From Pseudoalteromonas rubra (GTDB taxonomy: Bacteria; Pseudomonadota; Gammaproteobacteria; Enterobacterales; Alteromonadaceae), in NCBI RefSeq assembly GCF_005886805.2, contig NZ_CP045429.1:1458501-1522500 (forward strand): DNA of 64,000 nucleotides, written 5' to 3'. The position numbers and the translations under genes are program-made. Below the pieces are notes generated by a model, which ran no database searches, was not told where the DNA came from, and saw nothing but the letters and a program-made list of their open reading frames with translations. This document shows positions 1-10,534 of the stretch, piece by piece. The first letter of the stretch is position 1; every line of letters starts with the position of its first letter.

Positions 1-41
1 ACCAGTCGAGCACGATTGCATGACTGGTAGCCTGTTTTGAT

Positions 42-821
42 TTATTTAATCGGTGCGAGTAGTTTCGGATCGGTGACTAGTTGTCTGACACCATGGGCGT
101 GATCTTCTTCGAATACGTTGTCTTCACACCACTGTGCCAGGCTATTGATATCAACTTTCGCACAAGCAGGTCTGACACTCCAGGTGACCTGAAGCGGTGA
201 ACATTGCTTATCGTTGTAGCTCGGCCCGGTTGTTGAGCCCAGGAACTCTACCGGTTTGCCTGTGGTTTGTGGGATATATTTCGCCTGATGATATCCATCG
301 ACTACGTTACCGTCATAGCTTAAATCATTAAAATCTAGCGCATCTTCATCGTTTACGACGAGGAAAACCTGAGTCTCAACGCGCAGGTCCGGGTTGGCAC
401 ATTCATTACTTAAACAAGAGCCTAAGCCTTTACCAGGCGCAACGTCACACGAACTGTGTACCCAATGTACTTCTATGGTGTCACCTGGTTTTACGTTTTT
501 ACAGACTTTGCCTTTTGGTGCTCGTAATTCAGCCTCTGTCAGTCTGCTGGTGGCGTTACACTGGTAGCCACCATATTTACCATTGCCGGCGAAAACAGAA
601 AAGTCTTTTGCCTTATGCTCTGCGTTTTTATGAAAGTGGATATTACATAAGTTCATTTCACTGGCAGGCGGGGCGAGTGAAAATACGCGTTTGTTCTCCC
701 CATGCAACTGGTCGATATCGCGTGGGGTTTGCGGACCAAACCCTTCGCAGCTATTCGCGAGGGTGTTAAAGGAAAGTAGTGTTAGCGCTGTCATCGAGAC
801 GCCTATAAATGCCTTTTTCAT
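42..821 (-). CDS. delta-class carbonic anhydrase-like secreted protein
   Basis: The 259-residue protein begins with a signal peptide (MKK, then a hydrophobic stretch to about residue 20 and LANS), so it is probably periplasmic or secreted. It matches the delta carbonic anhydrase family, known from diatoms and also found in marine bacteria; that enzyme interconverts CO2 and bicarbonate. The likely zinc ligands are in the IHFHKNAEHK segment (His62, His64, His69) and in EVHWVHSSC (His119, His122). Cysteines at 25, 59, 88, 107 and 125 suggest disulfides, which fits export. It is a single gene, divergent from the metY operon. Family assignment is by recognition of these motifs; activity is inferred. 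Confidence 0.75.
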   Translation of the reverse strand: MKKAFIGVSMTALTLLSFNTLANSCEGFGPQTPRDIDQLHGENKRVFSLAPPASEMNLCNIHFHKNAEHKAKDFSVFAGNGKYGGYQCNATSRLTEAELRAPKGKVCKNVKPGDTIEVHWVHSSCDVAPGKGLGSCLSNECANPDLRVETQVFLVVNDEDALDFNDLSYDGNVVDGYHQAKYIPQTTGKPVEFLGSTTGPSYNDKQCSPLQVTWSVRPACAKVDINSLAQWCEDNVFEEDHAHGVRQLVTDPKLLAPIK

Positions 822-1093
822 GACTGGTTCTCCATCATTTTATATTAACTCGATGGGCCGCCAGTATAGATGTTTAACTTTTAAGAACAAGCTAAATGGT
901 AAAATATTGTGAATGAGTAGTTTTTTATAAGTTAATATCGATGTTTTTGTTCGCTATTCTCGATTGTTTTTATTGTAATGGTAAATTATTTTCGATCTTG
1001 TCTGTGGGAATGGTCGGTGTTTATTGACTTGTGGTGTGCAAGATGTTTTTACGCCATAGCATTAGGCATTTTGGTTAAAGGGCCTATCTAAGG
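822..1093. other. intergenic region before metY
   Basis: This AT-rich divergent spacer lies between the carbonic anhydrase-like gene and the metY promoter. It presumably holds the promoter of the former, but I see no clear -35/-10 pair or gene in it. Confidence 0.5.
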
Positions 1094-1122
1094 TTGCGTA
1101 TTAATACAACTCTCTCTATAAT
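1094..1122 (+). promoter_or_regulatory. sigma-70 promoter of metY operon
   Basis: TTGCGT at 1094-1099 and a perfect TATAAT at 1117-1122 are separated by 17 nt, followed by an ACACGCC discriminator. Transcription would start about 30 nt before the tRNA. Confidence 0.8.
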
Positions 1123-1157
1123 ACACGCCAGTTGATGCAGCCTTGGCTGCACGTTGA

Positions 1158-1234
<77 letters not shown>

Positions 1235-1453
1235 AGCTTAAGAAATGTTGTCGTTTCTTACAGTTCGCGCATTCCTTGTAATGCGCGTTTTGCGTTTAAG
1301 CATTCGCTTAATTTAGGCTGATACAGCCCGCAACCAAGCTCGGCCACTGGCCACACAGTTTGTTTTTGGTGTGACGCCCCGCTTGGTTCGGGGCGTTGTT
1401 GTATCTGGAGCTAAGCAACTCAGCCCAGCCCAGAAGCAAACAGCTGAATCATT
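1235..1453 (+). other. metY-rimP leader with two hairpins
   Basis: This untranslated stretch between the tRNA and rimP carries two perfect 8-bp hairpins: CGCGCATT/AATGCGCG at 1266-1273/1280-1287 and ACGCCCCG/CGGGGCGT at 1374-1381/1389-1396. They probably serve processing of the tRNA from the polycistronic transcript or attenuation. No gene is seen. Confidence 0.6.
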
Positions 1454-1475
1454 AGGGCTTTTAGGCCCTTTTTTT
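1454..1475 (+). terminator. attenuator-like terminator before rimP
   Basis: A short stem AGGGC/GCCCT (1454-1458/1465-1469) runs into a T tract. It sits 20 nt before rimP, so it would have to be partly read through for rimP-pnp expression; NusA, encoded downstream, could take part in that control (inference). Confidence 0.6.
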
Positions 1476-1494
1476 GTTTGTATGGAGGTAATTT

Positions 1495-1950
1495 GTGACA
1501 AAACTCGAGCAAGAATTAACGACTATGTTAGAGCCGGCTGTTGAAGCCTGTGGCTTCGAGTTGCTCGGTCTGGAAGTGATGCAAGCCGGTCGTCATTCGA
1601 CACTGCGCATCTACATCGATCATGAAAATGGTATCAATGTAGATAATTGTGCAGATGTGAGTCGTCAGGTCAGTGCCATTCTGGATGTCGAGGACCCCAT
1701 TACAAATGAATATAACCTGGAAGTGTCTTCACCTGGTGTAGACAGACCATTATTCAAACAAGCTCATTATGAGCAGGCAGTGGGCGAAGAAGTACGTTTG
1801 CGTACTAAGCTTCCACAAGAAGGTCGCCGTAATTTCAAAGGCGACTTGGTTGCAGTTAATGGCGATATGATCACGCTAACCGTCGATGGCCAGGAGCATC
1901 ACCTTATGCTCAGCAACATCGAGCGCGCGAACATGATCGCAAAATTTTAA
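1495..1950 (+). CDS. rimP: ribosome maturation factor RimP
   Basis: RimP (151 residues) helps mature the 30S subunit. The family core is visible: an N-terminal alpha/beta domain with LRIYIDHENGI and the signature CADVSRQVSAILDVED, then LEVSSPGVDRPLF, and a C-terminal SH3-like barrel ending in ERANMIAKF. The start is GTG at 1495, chosen because GGAGGT lies 6 nt upstream at 1484-1489. It is the first protein gene of the operon, followed 42 nt later by nusA. Length is normal for the family. Confidence 0.95.
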   Translation: MTKLEQELTTMLEPAVEACGFELLGLEVMQAGRHSTLRIYIDHENGINVDNCADVSRQVSAILDVEDPITNEYNLEVSSPGVDRPLFKQAHYEQAVGEEVRLRTKLPQEGRRNFKGDLVAVNGDMITLTVDGQEHHLMLSNIERANMIAKF

Positions 1951-1992
1951 AAGTTAGGTGCGAAGGAAAAAAGGGCAAGCGAGGCAATAACT

Positions 1993-3492
1993 ATGGCAAA
2001 AGAAATATTATTGGTTGCAGAAGCTGTTTCCAATGAAAAAGCAGTCCCAAGAGAAAAGATTTTTGAAGCATTAGAGTTCGCACTAGCGACGGCCACCAAA
2101 AAGAAACATGATGGTGAGATCGAAGTACGCGTATCTATTGACCGTAAAACGGGTGAGTATGACACTTTCCGTCGTTGGATGGTGGTCAACCCACAAGAAG
2201 ATGGCTCACTGGAAAATCCGTACGCAGAAATCACTTTTGAAGCAGCACAGGTTGAAGAGCCTGACATTCAGCTGGGTGATTTTGTTGAAGAACAGATCGA
2301 ATCGATTCAGTTCGACCGCATCACGACACAGATGGCAAAGCAAGTTATCGTTCAAAAAGTACGTGAAGCTGAGCGTGCATTGATTGTTGATGCTTACAAA
2401 GATCAGGAAGGTGAGCTGGTAACAGGTGTGGTGAAGAAAGCGTCACGCGATACTGTGGTACTGGATCTGGGTAATAACGCAGAAGCCGTGATTTACCGCG
2501 AAGATATGCTACCGCGTGAAAGTTTCCGCCCGGGCGACCGTGTCCGTGGTTTGCTTTATGCTGTTAAACCAGAAGCGCGTGGCGCGCAGCTGTTTGTAAC
2601 ACGCTCCAAGCCTGAAATGCTTATGGAGCTGTTCCGTATCGAAGTGCCAGAAATCGGCGAAGAGATGATCGAGCTCAAAGGTGCTGCGCGTGATCCGGGA
2701 TCGCGTGCTAAAATTGCGGTAAAATCAAATGACAAACGCATCGACCCTGTCGGCGCGTGTGTGGGCATGCGCGGTGCGCGTGTTCAGGCTGTATCTACCG
2801 AGTTAGGTGGCGAACGTGTTGATATCGTATTGTATGATGACAATCCGGCTCAATTCGTGATCAATGCCATGGCACCTGCAGAAGTGGCATCCATTGTTAT
2901 GGATGAAGATACGCGTACGATGGAAATCGCAGTAGAAGCTGACAACCTGGCACAAGCGATTGGCCGTAACGGTCAGAACGTACGTCTTGCCAGCCAGCTG
3001 ACTGGCTGGGAATTGAACGTGATGACAGTTGAAGACATGGAGCGCAAGAGCGCAGAAGAGTCTGACAAACTGATTAATCTGTTCACTGAAGCATTGGACA
3101 TCGACGACGATTTCGCAACCTTGTTGATTAACGAAGGATTCTCAACACTTGAAGAAGTGGCCTACGTTCCTGTAGCTGAGTTCCTGGAAATTAATGGTTT
3201 GGACGAAGACACAGTTGAAGAACTGCGTAAGCGTGCAAAAGATGCGTTGACTACCAAAGCGTTACGCGACGAAGAAAGCCTTGAAGGGGCAGAACCAGCT
3301 GACGATTTATTAAATCTGGAAGGTTTGGATCGCCACCTGGCGTTTGTAATGGCCAGCAAAGGGGTAATCACACTGGAAGACCTGGCTGAGCAAGGCATTG
3401 ACGAATTAGTCGAGATCACTGAATTATCTGAGCAACAAGCGGGTGACTTTATCATGGCCGCACGTAATATTTGCTGGTTTAGTGAGCAATAG
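1993..3492 (+). CDS. nusA: transcription termination/antitermination factor NusA
   Basis: NusA (499 residues) binds RNA polymerase and nascent RNA and controls pausing, Rho-independent termination and rRNA antitermination. The N-terminal polymerase-binding domain occupies roughly residues 1-125, followed by an S1 domain (ELVTGVVKK onward), two KH domains ([15 protein letters not shown] and [15 protein letters not shown]) and two C-terminal acidic repeats (from about 360 and 435). The double acidic repeat is typical of gammaproteobacteria. It is co-transcribed with rimP and infB, with 29 nt to infB. Nothing is unusual. Confidence 0.97.
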   Translation: MAKEILLVAEAVSNEKAVPREKIFEALEFALATATKKKHDGEIEVRVSIDRKTGEYDTFRRWMVVNPQEDGSLENPYAEITFEAAQVEEPDIQLGDFVEEQIESIQFDRITTQMAKQVIVQKVREAERALIVDAYKDQEGELVTGVVKKASRDTVVLDLGNNAEAVIYREDMLPRESFRPGDRVRGLLYAVKPEARGAQLFVTRSKPEMLMELFRIEVPEIGEEMIELKGAARDPGSRAKIAVKSNDKRIDPVGACVGMRGARVQAVSTELGGERVDIVLYDDNPAQFVINAMAPAEVASIVMDEDTRTMEIAVEADNLAQAIGRNGQNVRLASQLTGWELNVMTVEDMERKSAEESDKLINLFTEALDIDDDFATLLINEGFSTLEEVAYVPVAEFLEINGLDEDTVEELRKRAKDALTTKALRDEESLEGAEPADDLLNLEGLDRHLAFVMASKGVITLEDLAEQGIDELVEITELSEQQAGDFIMAARNICWFSEQ

Positions 3493-3521
3493 TAGTTTAT
3501 TAACGGGAGGTAACGCATAAT

Positions 3522-6200
3522 ATGGCAGAAGTGAGCATAGAGAAACTAGCCGAAAACATTGGTACAACTGTTGATAAATTACTCCAGCAGTTGGCAGATG
3601 CAGGGATCACCAAAGCCACTGGCGACCATGTTACTGAAAACGAGAAAGCACAATTGCTGGACCATTTAAGTAAACAGCATGGCGGTACCGGTTCTGATGG
3701 ACCGGAGCGTATGACTTTGCAACGTAAGAGCAAGAGCACGTTAAGTGTGACTGGCTCTCATGGCAAAGCAAAATCCGTTCAGGTCGAGGTACGTAAGAAG
3801 CGCACTTACGTTAAAAAGAGCGCAATCGAGCAGCAAAAAGAGCAGGAAAGACTCGCTGCAGAGGAAGCTGCGCGCAAAGAAGCAGAGTTGAAGGCTCAGC
3901 AAGAAGCTGAGCAAAAGGCCAAAGAAGAAGCCGAGCGTAAGGCACAAGAGGAAGCCGAGCGTAAGGCAAAAGAGGAAGCTGAGCGCAAGGCTAAAGATGA
4001 GGCAAAACGTGCAGCGCAAGCTGAACGTCAAGCGAAAGAACAGCAGAGTGAAGAAGTGGATAGCGCCCAACAAGAGAAAGAGAAACTAGAAGCAGAGCGT
4101 CTGCGCAAAGAAGCAGAAGCAGCTGCCCTACAGAAAGCAGAAGAAGAAGCCAAGCGTAAAGCTGAAGAAGCAAAGCGTTTAGCCGAAGAGAATGAAGCCC
4201 GCTGGAAAGCTGAAGAAGAAGAGCGTGCACGTCGCGAAGCTTCTGCAGATCACCACCTTACGACGTCGACTTATGCGCGTGAAGCAGAAGACGAGTCAGA
4301 TGCACAGGAAGAAAAAAGTGCGCGTCGTAAGAAGAAGAAAAAGCCAGCTGAAAAAGTGGCTCAGCCAGCGCGTGGTAAAGGTAAAAAAGGCAAGTTGAAG
4401 GCGCCTACCTCACTACAGCATGGTTTTAAGAAGCCGGTAAGTGAAGTGAAGCAGGAAGTTCGTATCAGTGAAACCATCACTGTTGCAGAACTAGCATCAC
4501 GCATGGCGGTGAAAGGCGTTGAAGTCGTTAAGACCATGATGAAGATGGGTGAAATGGTTACTATTAACCAGGTCATCGATCAGGAAACCGCGCAGGTTGT
4601 GGCTGAAGAAATGGGCCACAAAGTTGTTCTGGTTAAAGAAAACGAGCTGGAAGAAAAAGTACTGAGCGAGCGTAACGAAAGTGAAGCGCTTGAGCAACGT
4701 GCACCAGTTGTTACCGTTATGGGTCACGTTGACCACGGTAAAACTTCAACACTGGATTACATCCGTAAAGCGAAGGTTGCAGCAGGCGAGGCCGGTGGTA
4801 TTACCCAGCACATTGGTGCATACCACGTTGAAACTGAAGGCGGCATGATCACTTTCCTGGATACACCAGGACACGCAGCGTTTACGTCAATGCGTGCACG
4901 TGGTGCTAAAGCAACAGATATTGTTGTTTTGGTTGTTGCGGCGGACGATGGTGTAATGCCACAAACCAAAGAAGCGGTACAGCACGCGAAAGCAGCTGAA
5001 GTGCCTCTAATCATCGCTGTAAACAAGATGGATAAAGAAGGCATTGACCCGGATCGTGTTAAGAACGAACTGGCTCAGTTGGACGTTATTCCTGAAGAGT
5101 GGGGCGGTGACACGCAGTTTGTTCATATCTCTGCGAAAACCGGTCTGGGCATCGATGACCTACTGGAAGCTATCCTGATGCAGTCTGAATTGCTTGAGCT
5201 GAAAGCAGCACATAAAGGCATGGCATCAGGTGTGGTGATTGAATCTCGCCTTGATAAAGGTCGTGGTCCGGTTGCCACTGTACTGGTTCAGTCAGGTGAA
5301 CTTAACCAGGGTGATATCGTACTGTGTGGTCTGGAATACGGCCGTGTTCGTGCAATGAAAGACGAAAACGGAAAAGACATCACGACTGCTGGCCCTTCAA
5401 TTCCGGTTGAAATCCTGGGTATGTCGGGTGTACCTGCTGCGGGTGACGAAGCAACTGTTGTTAAAGACGAGCGTAAAGCACGTGAAGTTGCATTGTACCG
5501 TCAGGGTAAATTCCGTGATGTGAAACTGGCGCGTCAGCAAAAAGCGAAGCTTGAAAACATGTTTACCAACATGACTGAAGGCGACGTATCAGAAGTGAAC
5601 GTGGTACTGAAAGCAGACGTACAGGGTTCAATCGAAGCCATCTCTGACTCTTTGGTTAAACTGTCTACAGACGAAGTTAAAGTGAAGATCGTTGGTAGCG
5701 GCGTAGGTGGTATCACTGAAACTGACGCAACCCTGGCTGCGGCTTCTAACGCAATTATTGTTGGCTTTAACGTACGTGCTGATGCATCTGCACGTAAAGT
5801 GATTGAAGCTGAGAACTTGGATCTGCGTTACTACAGCGTAATCTACGATCTGATCGAAGAAGTGAAGCAGGCAATGTCAGGTATGCTGGCACCTGAGTTC
5901 AAGCAAGAGATCATCGGTCTGGCTGAAGTACGTGACGTGTTTAAGTCGCCTAAGATTGGTTCGGTTGCGGGTTGTATGGTTACTGAAGGTGTGGTTAAAC
6001 GTAGCGCACCTATCCGCGTACTGCGTGACAATGTTGTTATTTACGAAGGTGAACTTGAATCACTGCGCCGCTTTAAAGATGATGTGGCAGAAGTTCGTAA
6101 CGGCATGGAGTGTGGTATCGGCGTTAAGAACTATAATGACGTTAAGGTCGGTGACCAAATCGAGGTATTCGAAACCGTTGAAGTACAACGTTCGTTGTAA
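3522..6200 (+). CDS. infB: translation initiation factor IF-2
   Basis: IF-2 (892 residues) is the GTPase that places initiator tRNA on the ribosome, so it works with metY at the head of this operon. An N-terminal IF2_N domain (residues 1-50) is followed by a long Lys/Glu/Ala-rich coiled coil (about 100-245), a basic linker and a second IF2_N-like domain (about 305-365). The GTP-binding motifs are G1 GHVDHGKT at 401-408, G3 DTPGH from 447 and G4 NKMD at 501-504, followed by domains II, III and the fMet-tRNA-binding C terminus. GGGAGG at 3504-3509 is the ribosome-binding site. Internal starts giving shorter isoforms, as in E. coli, are possible but not resolved here. Confidence 0.97.
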   Translation: MAEVSIEKLAENIGTTVDKLLQQLADAGITKATGDHVTENEKAQLLDHLSKQHGGTGSDGPERMTLQRKSKSTLSVTGSHGKAKSVQVEVRKKRTYVKKSAIEQQKEQERLAAEEAARKEAELKAQQEAEQKAKEEAERKAQEEAERKAKEEAERKAKDEAKRAAQAERQAKEQQSEEVDSAQQEKEKLEAERLRKEAEAAALQKAEEEAKRKAEEAKRLAEENEARWKAEEEERARREASADHHLTTSTYAREAEDESDAQEEKSARRKKKKKPAEKVAQPARGKGKKGKLKAPTSLQHGFKKPVSEVKQEVRISETITVAELASRMAVKGVEVVKTMMKMGEMVTINQVIDQETAQVVAEEMGHKVVLVKENELEEKVLSERNESEALEQRAPVVTVMGHVDHGKTSTLDYIRKAKVAAGEAGGITQHIGAYHVETEGGMITFLDTPGHAAFTSMRARGAKATDIVVLVVAADDGVMPQTKEAVQHAKAAEVPLIIAVNKMDKEGIDPDRVKNELAQLDVIPEEWGGDTQFVHISAKTGLGIDDLLEAILMQSELLELKAAHKGMASGVVIESRLDKGRGPVATVLVQSGELNQGDIVLCGLEYGRVRAMKDENGKDITTAGPSIPVEILGMSGVPAAGDEATVVKDERKAREVALYRQGKFRDVKLARQQKAKLENMFTNMTEGDVSEVNVVLKADVQGSIEAISDSLVKLSTDEVKVKIVGSGVGGITETDATLAAASNAIIVGFNVRADASARKVIEAENLDLRYYSVIYDLIEEVKQAMSGMLAPEFKQEIIGLAEVRDVFKSPKIGSVAGCMVTEGVVKRSAPIRVLRDNVVIYEGELESLRRFKDDVAEVRNGMECGIGVKNYNDVKVGDQIEVFETVEVQRSL

Positions 6201-6221
6201 GTCAGTCGGGGTTCAACCTTG

Positions 6222-6245
6222 AAATGGGGGCGTAAGCCCCCATTT
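6222..6245 (+). other. strong hairpin between infB and rbfA
   Basis: A perfect 10-bp stem (6222-6231 with 6236-6245) closes a GTAA tetraloop, which is of the stable GNRA class in RNA. The sequence after it is only moderately T-rich, so it may act as a partial terminator or as an RNA-processing or stability element that adjusts rbfA-truB expression relative to infB. Confidence 0.7.
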
Positions 6246-6315
6246 GTGTTTGTGTTTCCTCTAGTGGGCGATTGTATGCATTGCCCGTTTTAATGATTAA
6301 ATTGAAGTGGTGAAA

Positions 6316-6726
6316 ATGAGAGAATTTTCTCGTACTGATCGTGTTGCACAACAGATCCAGAAAGAAATTGCCGTGATTTTGCAGCGCGAAATTAAAGATC
6401 CGCGTTTAGGTATGGTCACTGTATCGGCTGTAGAAGTATCGCGCGATCTGTCTTACGCCAAGGTGTTTATTACGGTTCTTGGCGGCGATGACGACAAAAC
6501 CAAAGAAAACCTGTCGATTCTGAATGAAGCCACAGGCTATATCCGTTCTTTGCTTGGCAAACGGATCCGCGCGCGGATAATGCCTGAACTGCGTTTTGTT
6601 CTGGATAACTCCCTGATGGAAGGGATGCGTATCTCTAATCTGGTTGATGAAGTGATCCGCAAAGACAATGAAAAGCGTGGTGACGAAGAGCTGCCAGATA
6701 CCAAAAGCGACGACGGAGAAGCCTAA
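6316..6726 (+). CDS. rbfA: 30S ribosome-binding factor RbfA
   Basis: RbfA (136 residues from this start) is a single KH-domain protein that binds the 30S subunit and assists 16S rRNA 5' end maturation and cold adaptation. The opening [19 protein letters not shown] and the later [24 protein letters not shown] and [14 protein letters not shown] are the family signature. ATG at 6316 is preferred over GTG codons at 6307 and 6310 because it gives the family-typical MREFSRTDR terminus. The C-terminal tail is acidic. Its TAA stop overlaps the truB ATG by one base, implying translational coupling. Confidence 0.95.
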   Translation: MREFSRTDRVAQQIQKEIAVILQREIKDPRLGMVTVSAVEVSRDLSYAKVFITVLGGDDDKTKENLSILNEATGYIRSLLGKRIRARIMPELRFVLDNSLMEGMRISNLVDEVIRKDNEKRGDEELPDTKSDDGEA

Positions 6727-7661
6727 TGGCACGTCGTAGTAAAGGCCGTCCGATTGACGGGATCGTGCTGCTCAACAAGCCTCAGGGGATCTCCTCGAAT
6801 AAAGCGCTGCAACAAGCCAAAGGCATTTATTTTGCGCAAAAAGCCGGCCACACGGGTGCATTGGACCCACTGGCAACGGGTATGCTGCCAATCTGTTTTG
6901 GTGAAGCCACTAAGTTTACTCAGTTTCTGCTGGATACTGATAAAACTTACGTGGTGCGTGCCAAATTGGGCGAGCGCACAACGACCTCTGACTCTGATGG
7001 TGAAGTGGTCGAAACACGCCCTGTGCAGATCACGCGAGCACAGCTGGAGCAAGATGTCGCCAGCTTCCTGGGGGAGTCTGATCAGTATCCGTCGATGTAT
7101 TCCGCGCTTAAGTATCAGGGTCAGCCCCTGTACAAGTATGCCCGAGAAGGTATCGAAGTACCGCGTAAGTGCCGCAAGATCAATGTTTATTCAATTACGT
7201 TAGATGAGTATGACGATCAGGCACAAGAGATCCAGATGACAGTGCATGTTTCTAAAGGCACCTATATTCGTACCATAGTGGACGACCTGGGCGAGAAGCT
7301 GGGGTGTGGGGCGCATGTCATTATGCTGCATCGCTCTGAAGTGGGCCATTATCCGAGTGATAAAATGATCACGCTTGAAGAGCTTGAAGAAAAGCTTCAG
7401 CAGGCCAAAGCAGAAGATTTGCCGCCGTCGACTTACATCGATGCATTGTTACTCCCTATGGACACTGCACTGGTTGATTTGCCAGCGGTAGAGATAACGG
7501 CCGAGCAAGGTGTAGCATTCAGTCATGGTCAGACCGTGGTGGTTGGTGAGCTACCTGAGGGTGTATTGAAAGTGGTTGCTGATGGTCGTTTTGTCGGGAT
7601 TGGTGAGCGCAATCAGCATGGGCACCTCAAGGCCAAGCGGGCGCTATCCAGCGCACAATAA
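6726..7661 (+). CDS. truB: tRNA pseudouridine(55) synthase TruB
   Basis: TruB (311 residues) makes pseudouridine 55 in the T loop of tRNAs. The catalytic aspartate is in GHTGALDPLATGMLP near residue 48. RTTTSDSDGEVV, YPSMYSALKYQGQPLY and KGTYIRTIVDDLGE are further family motifs, and a C-terminal PUA-like domain follows (about 245-311, ending near GRFVGIGE). The ATG overlaps the rbfA stop (TAATG). Its position between rbfA and rpsO is conserved in gammaproteobacteria. Confidence 0.97.
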   Translation: MARRSKGRPIDGIVLLNKPQGISSNKALQQAKGIYFAQKAGHTGALDPLATGMLPICFGEATKFTQFLLDTDKTYVVRAKLGERTTTSDSDGEVVETRPVQITRAQLEQDVASFLGESDQYPSMYSALKYQGQPLYKYAREGIEVPRKCRKINVYSITLDEYDDQAQEIQMTVHVSKGTYIRTIVDDLGEKLGCGAHVIMLHRSEVGHYPSDKMITLEELEEKLQQAKAEDLPPSTYIDALLLPMDTALVDLPAVEITAEQGVAFSHGQTVVVGELPEGVLKVVADGRFVGIGERNQHGHLKAKRALSSAQ

Positions 7662-7667
7662 AATTTT

Positions 7668-7696
7668 TTGTCAGCGGGGGTAATTGCTGGTACAAT
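7668..7696 (+). promoter_or_regulatory. internal sigma-70 promoter of rpsO
   Basis: TTGTCA at 7668-7673, a 17-nt spacer and TACAAT at 7691-7696 form a good sigma-70 promoter just after truB. It would give an rpsO transcript with a leader of about 60 nt, the region in which E. coli S15 represses its own translation. Confidence 0.75.
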
Positions 7697-7766
7697 GCCG
7701 CCCGCTTTGTCGCTTTGGCTGAATTAGTGATCGGCTGAAGCATTACTTAAACAATTGGAGTTTATT

Positions 7767-8036
7767 ATGTCACTAAGCAATCAAGAAAAAGCAGAAATCG
7801 TAGCAAAATTCGCACGCGCAGAAGGCGACACTGGTTCTCCTGAAGTTCAGGTTGCACTGTTAACTGCTGATATCAACAAGCTACAAGGTCACTTCGCTAA
7901 CCACAAGCATGACTTCCACTCACGTCGTGGTCTGCTACGTAAAGTAAGCCAGCGTCGTAACCTGCTTGATTACCTAAAAGGTAAGAGCGTAGAGCGTTAC
8001 TCTGCACTAATCAAAGAGCTTGGCCTACGTCGCTAA
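7767..8036 (+). CDS. rpsO: 30S ribosomal protein S15
   Basis: S15 (89 residues) binds the central domain of 16S rRNA early in 30S assembly. The family features are [15 protein letters not shown] at the start, [33 protein letters not shown] and [10 protein letters not shown] near the end. ATG at 7767 is the start, with TTGGAG six bases before it; the TTG at 7755 that begins the open frame is part of that ribosome-binding site. It has its own promoter and a strong terminator before pnp. Confidence 0.97.
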   Translation: MSLSNQEKAEIVAKFARAEGDTGSPEVQVALLTADINKLQGHFANHKHDFHSRRGLLRKVSQRRNLLDYLKGKSVERYSALIKELGLRR

Positions 8037-8072
8037 GAACTTGATTATTTGTCGGATTTTTATCCGATAAGA

Positions 8073-8100
8073 AAAAAGGGGCTAAATCGCCCCTTTTTTT
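8073..8100 (+). terminator. rho-independent terminator of rpsO
   Basis: The stem GGGGC/GCCCC (8078-8082/8089-8093) is flanked by an A run before and a seven-T run after it. A bidirectional intrinsic terminator, probably with partial read-through to pnp. Confidence 0.9.
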
Positions 8101-8308
8101 GTGGGTATATACTCAGTATACTTATGCCCGAGCCGCCATTCTGGGGGTTCAGCGCCAAGTCTGCAGCCAATTGTAGTGCTTAAGCGGATCATCTAGCTCT
8201 GTTTGGTTTAATCTTTTTTATCAAATGGTTATTAGTCTCTTTAGTCCCCTTAAGACTGTAATTGGTCGTTGTTGGCGCTTATATGTTATTTTTGTAAGGA
8301 AGATATTT
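8101..8308 (+). other. pnp leader region
   Basis: This 208-nt untranslated stretch between the rpsO terminator and pnp begins with an imperfect hairpin around GTATATACTCAGTATAC (8104-8120). In E. coli the pnp leader is cut by RNase III and then used by PNPase to repress itself; a similar role here is inferred from position only. Confidence 0.4.
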
Positions 8309-10423
8309 GTGCAAGCAATTATTAAAGAATTCCAACTGGGTCAACACACAGTAACCCTAGAAACTGGTGCCATTGCGCGTCAGGCTGATGGTGCCGTTTT
8401 GGCCAGCATTGGCGACACCTCTGTACTTGTAACGGTTGTAGGTAAGCGTGAAGCTGCACCTGGTCAGGACTTTTTCCCTCTGACAGTTAACTATCAGGAA
8501 AAAATGTATGCGGCAGGCCGTATCCCTGGTGGCTTCCTGAAGCGTGAAGGTCGTCCTTCAGACAATGAAACACTGATCGCGCGTCTGATTGACCGTCCAA
8601 TCCGTCCTTTATTCCCTGACGGCTTTGTGAACGAAGTACAAGTTATCGCGACAGTGGTTTCTTCAAACCCTGAAATTCAACCAGACATGGTTGCTATGAT
8701 TGGTACTTCTGCGGCGCTAGCAATTTCTGGCGTGCCGTTCAATGGTCCAATCGGCGCCGTACGTGTTGGTTTCACTGATGGTCAGTACGTACTGAACCCG
8801 TCAGTGACTGAACTTGAGCAAAGTAAACTTGACCTGGTAGTTGCGGGTACCGAAGGTGCTGTACTGATGGTTGAGTCAGAAGCTGAAATTCTGACTGAAG
8901 AAGAAATGCTGGGTGCGGTTGTGTATGGTCATGAGCAATCACAGGCTATCATCCAGGCTGTGAACGAGTTTGCTGAAGAAGCAGGCAAGCCGGCTTGGGA
9001 CTGGGTTGCACCAGAGAAAAACGTTGAACTGTCTGACAAAATCGCAGCAATCGCTGAGCAAAAAGTGGGTGACGCTTACCGCATCACTGATAAAGTGGCA
9101 CGTAAAGACGCACTAAGCGAAGCAAAAGCAGAAGTTGTCGAGAAGCTGACGGCTGAGCTGGCTGAAGACGAAGCGCTGGACGAGCAGGAAGTGTCTAAGC
9201 TGTTTAGCTCACTTGAAAAGAAAATCGTACGTGGCCGCATCATTGCTGGTGAGAAGCGTATTGATGGTCGTGAACCAGACATGGTTCGTGCGCTTGACGT
9301 GATGACGGGCGTATTGCCACGTACACACGGTTCTGCAATCTTCACGCGTGGTGAAACGCAGGCTTTGGTTACTGCTACCTTAGGTACAGAACGCGATTCA
9401 CAAATGATGGACAACCTGATTGGCACGCAGAAGCATCACTTCATGCTGCACTACAACTTCCCTCCATTCTGTGTGGGTGAGACAGGTTTCATCGGTTCGC
9501 CTAAGCGTCGTGAGATTGGTCACGGTAACTTGGCTAAGCGCGGTGTACAAGCGGTTATGCCAACGCTTGAAGAATTCCCGTACTCTGTGCGTGTGGTTTC
9601 TGAGATCACTGAATCAAACGGTTCATCTTCAATGGCGTCTGTATGTGGTACGTCACTGGCTCTGATGGATGCGGGTGTACCAATCAAGTCATCTGTTGCG
9701 GGTATCGCGATGGGTTTGGTTAAAGAAGGCGAAGACTTTGTTGTTCTATCTGACATCCTGGGTGACGAAGACCACCTGGGTGACATGGACTTTAAAGTAG
9801 CGGGTAACAGCGCGGGTGTAACTGCACTTCAGATGGATATCAAGATTGAAGGTATCACAAAAGAAATCATGCAGATCGCACTGCGTCAGGCAAAAGCAGC
9901 ACGTCTGCATATCCTGAGCGTGATGGACCAGGCAATCGCCAGCCCATCTCAGGACCTGTCTGAGTTCGCACCACGTATCTACACTATGAACATTCCACCG
10001 AAGAAAATTGCTGATGTAATCGGTAAAGGTGGCGCGGTGATCCGTCAGCTAACTGAAGAAACGGATACAACCATCGAAATCGAAGACGATGGTACCATTA
10101 AGATTGCTGCAACTAATGGTAACAGTGCTAAAGAAGCGATTGCTCGTATCGAAGCGCTTACCGCTGAGTTGGAAGTAGGTACTATCTACACAGGTAAAGT
10201 AAACCGTATCGTAGACTTTGGTGCATTCGTAAACGTACTGCCTGGTAAAGATGGCCTGGTACACATTTCACAGATCAGCAAAGAGCGCGTAAACAACGTA
10301 GCTGATCACCTGTCTGTTGGCCAGGAAGTGAAAGTAAAAGTACTAGAAGTAGACCGTCAGGGTCGTGTGCGTCTGAGCATTAAAGAAGCACTAGAGTCAG
10401 ATGCGGCACCTGCTGCTGAGTAA
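8309..10423 (+). CDS. pnp: polyribonucleotide nucleotidyltransferase (PNPase)
   Basis: PNPase (704 residues) is the phosphorolytic 3'-to-5' exoribonuclease of mRNA decay and of the RNA degradosome. Two RNase PH-like domains (about 1-210 and 310-540) flank an alpha-helical linker. The second holds [17 protein letters not shown] with active-site Asp residues. A KH domain ([19 protein letters not shown]) and an S1 domain ([19 protein letters not shown]) follow. GTG at 8309 is chosen: it matches the family start ([18 protein letters not shown]) and has TAAGGA eight to nine bases upstream. The longer frame from 8225 adds 28 unrelated residues. Confidence 0.95.
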   Translation: MQAIIKEFQLGQHTVTLETGAIARQADGAVLASIGDTSVLVTVVGKREAAPGQDFFPLTVNYQEKMYAAGRIPGGFLKREGRPSDNETLIARLIDRPIRPLFPDGFVNEVQVIATVVSSNPEIQPDMVAMIGTSAALAISGVPFNGPIGAVRVGFTDGQYVLNPSVTELEQSKLDLVVAGTEGAVLMVESEAEILTEEEMLGAVVYGHEQSQAIIQAVNEFAEEAGKPAWDWVAPEKNVELSDKIAAIAEQKVGDAYRITDKVARKDALSEAKAEVVEKLTAELAEDEALDEQEVSKLFSSLEKKIVRGRIIAGEKRIDGREPDMVRALDVMTGVLPRTHGSAIFTRGETQALVTATLGTERDSQMMDNLIGTQKHHFMLHYNFPPFCVGETGFIGSPKRREIGHGNLAKRGVQAVMPTLEEFPYSVRVVSEITESNGSSSMASVCGTSLALMDAGVPIKSSVAGIAMGLVKEGEDFVVLSDILGDEDHLGDMDFKVAGNSAGVTALQMDIKIEGITKEIMQIALRQAKAARLHILSVMDQAIASPSQDLSEFAPRIYTMNIPPKKIADVIGKGGAVIRQLTEETDTTIEIEDDGTIKIAATNGNSAKEAIARIEALTAELEVGTIYTGKVNRIVDFGAFVNVLPGKDGLVHISQISKERVNNVADHLSVGQEVKVKVLEVDRQGRVRLSIKEALESDAAPAAE

Positions 10424-10452
10424 TATCTGACAAAGAAACAATGAGTTTCGAT

Positions 10453-10479
10453 GAAAGGGGCTGAATGGCCCCTTTTTTT
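10453..10479 (+). terminator. rho-independent terminator of pnp
   Basis: The stem GGGGC/GCCCC (10457-10461/10468-10472), preceded by GAAA and followed by seven T, ends the pnp transcript shortly before nlpI. It closely resembles the rpsO terminator. Confidence 0.9.
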
Positions 10480-10534
10480 ATGCTTTAATATTTGCTCGAC
10501 AGTAATAGCGACAAGCGGATCAGAAATTCGCAAC

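Noticed and set aside
1..28. Inverted repeat ACCAGTC/GACTGGT at the window edge as terminator of the carbonic anhydrase gene
   Set aside because: Short stem with a 14-nt loop, no T run on the minus strand that can be seen, and cut by the window edge.
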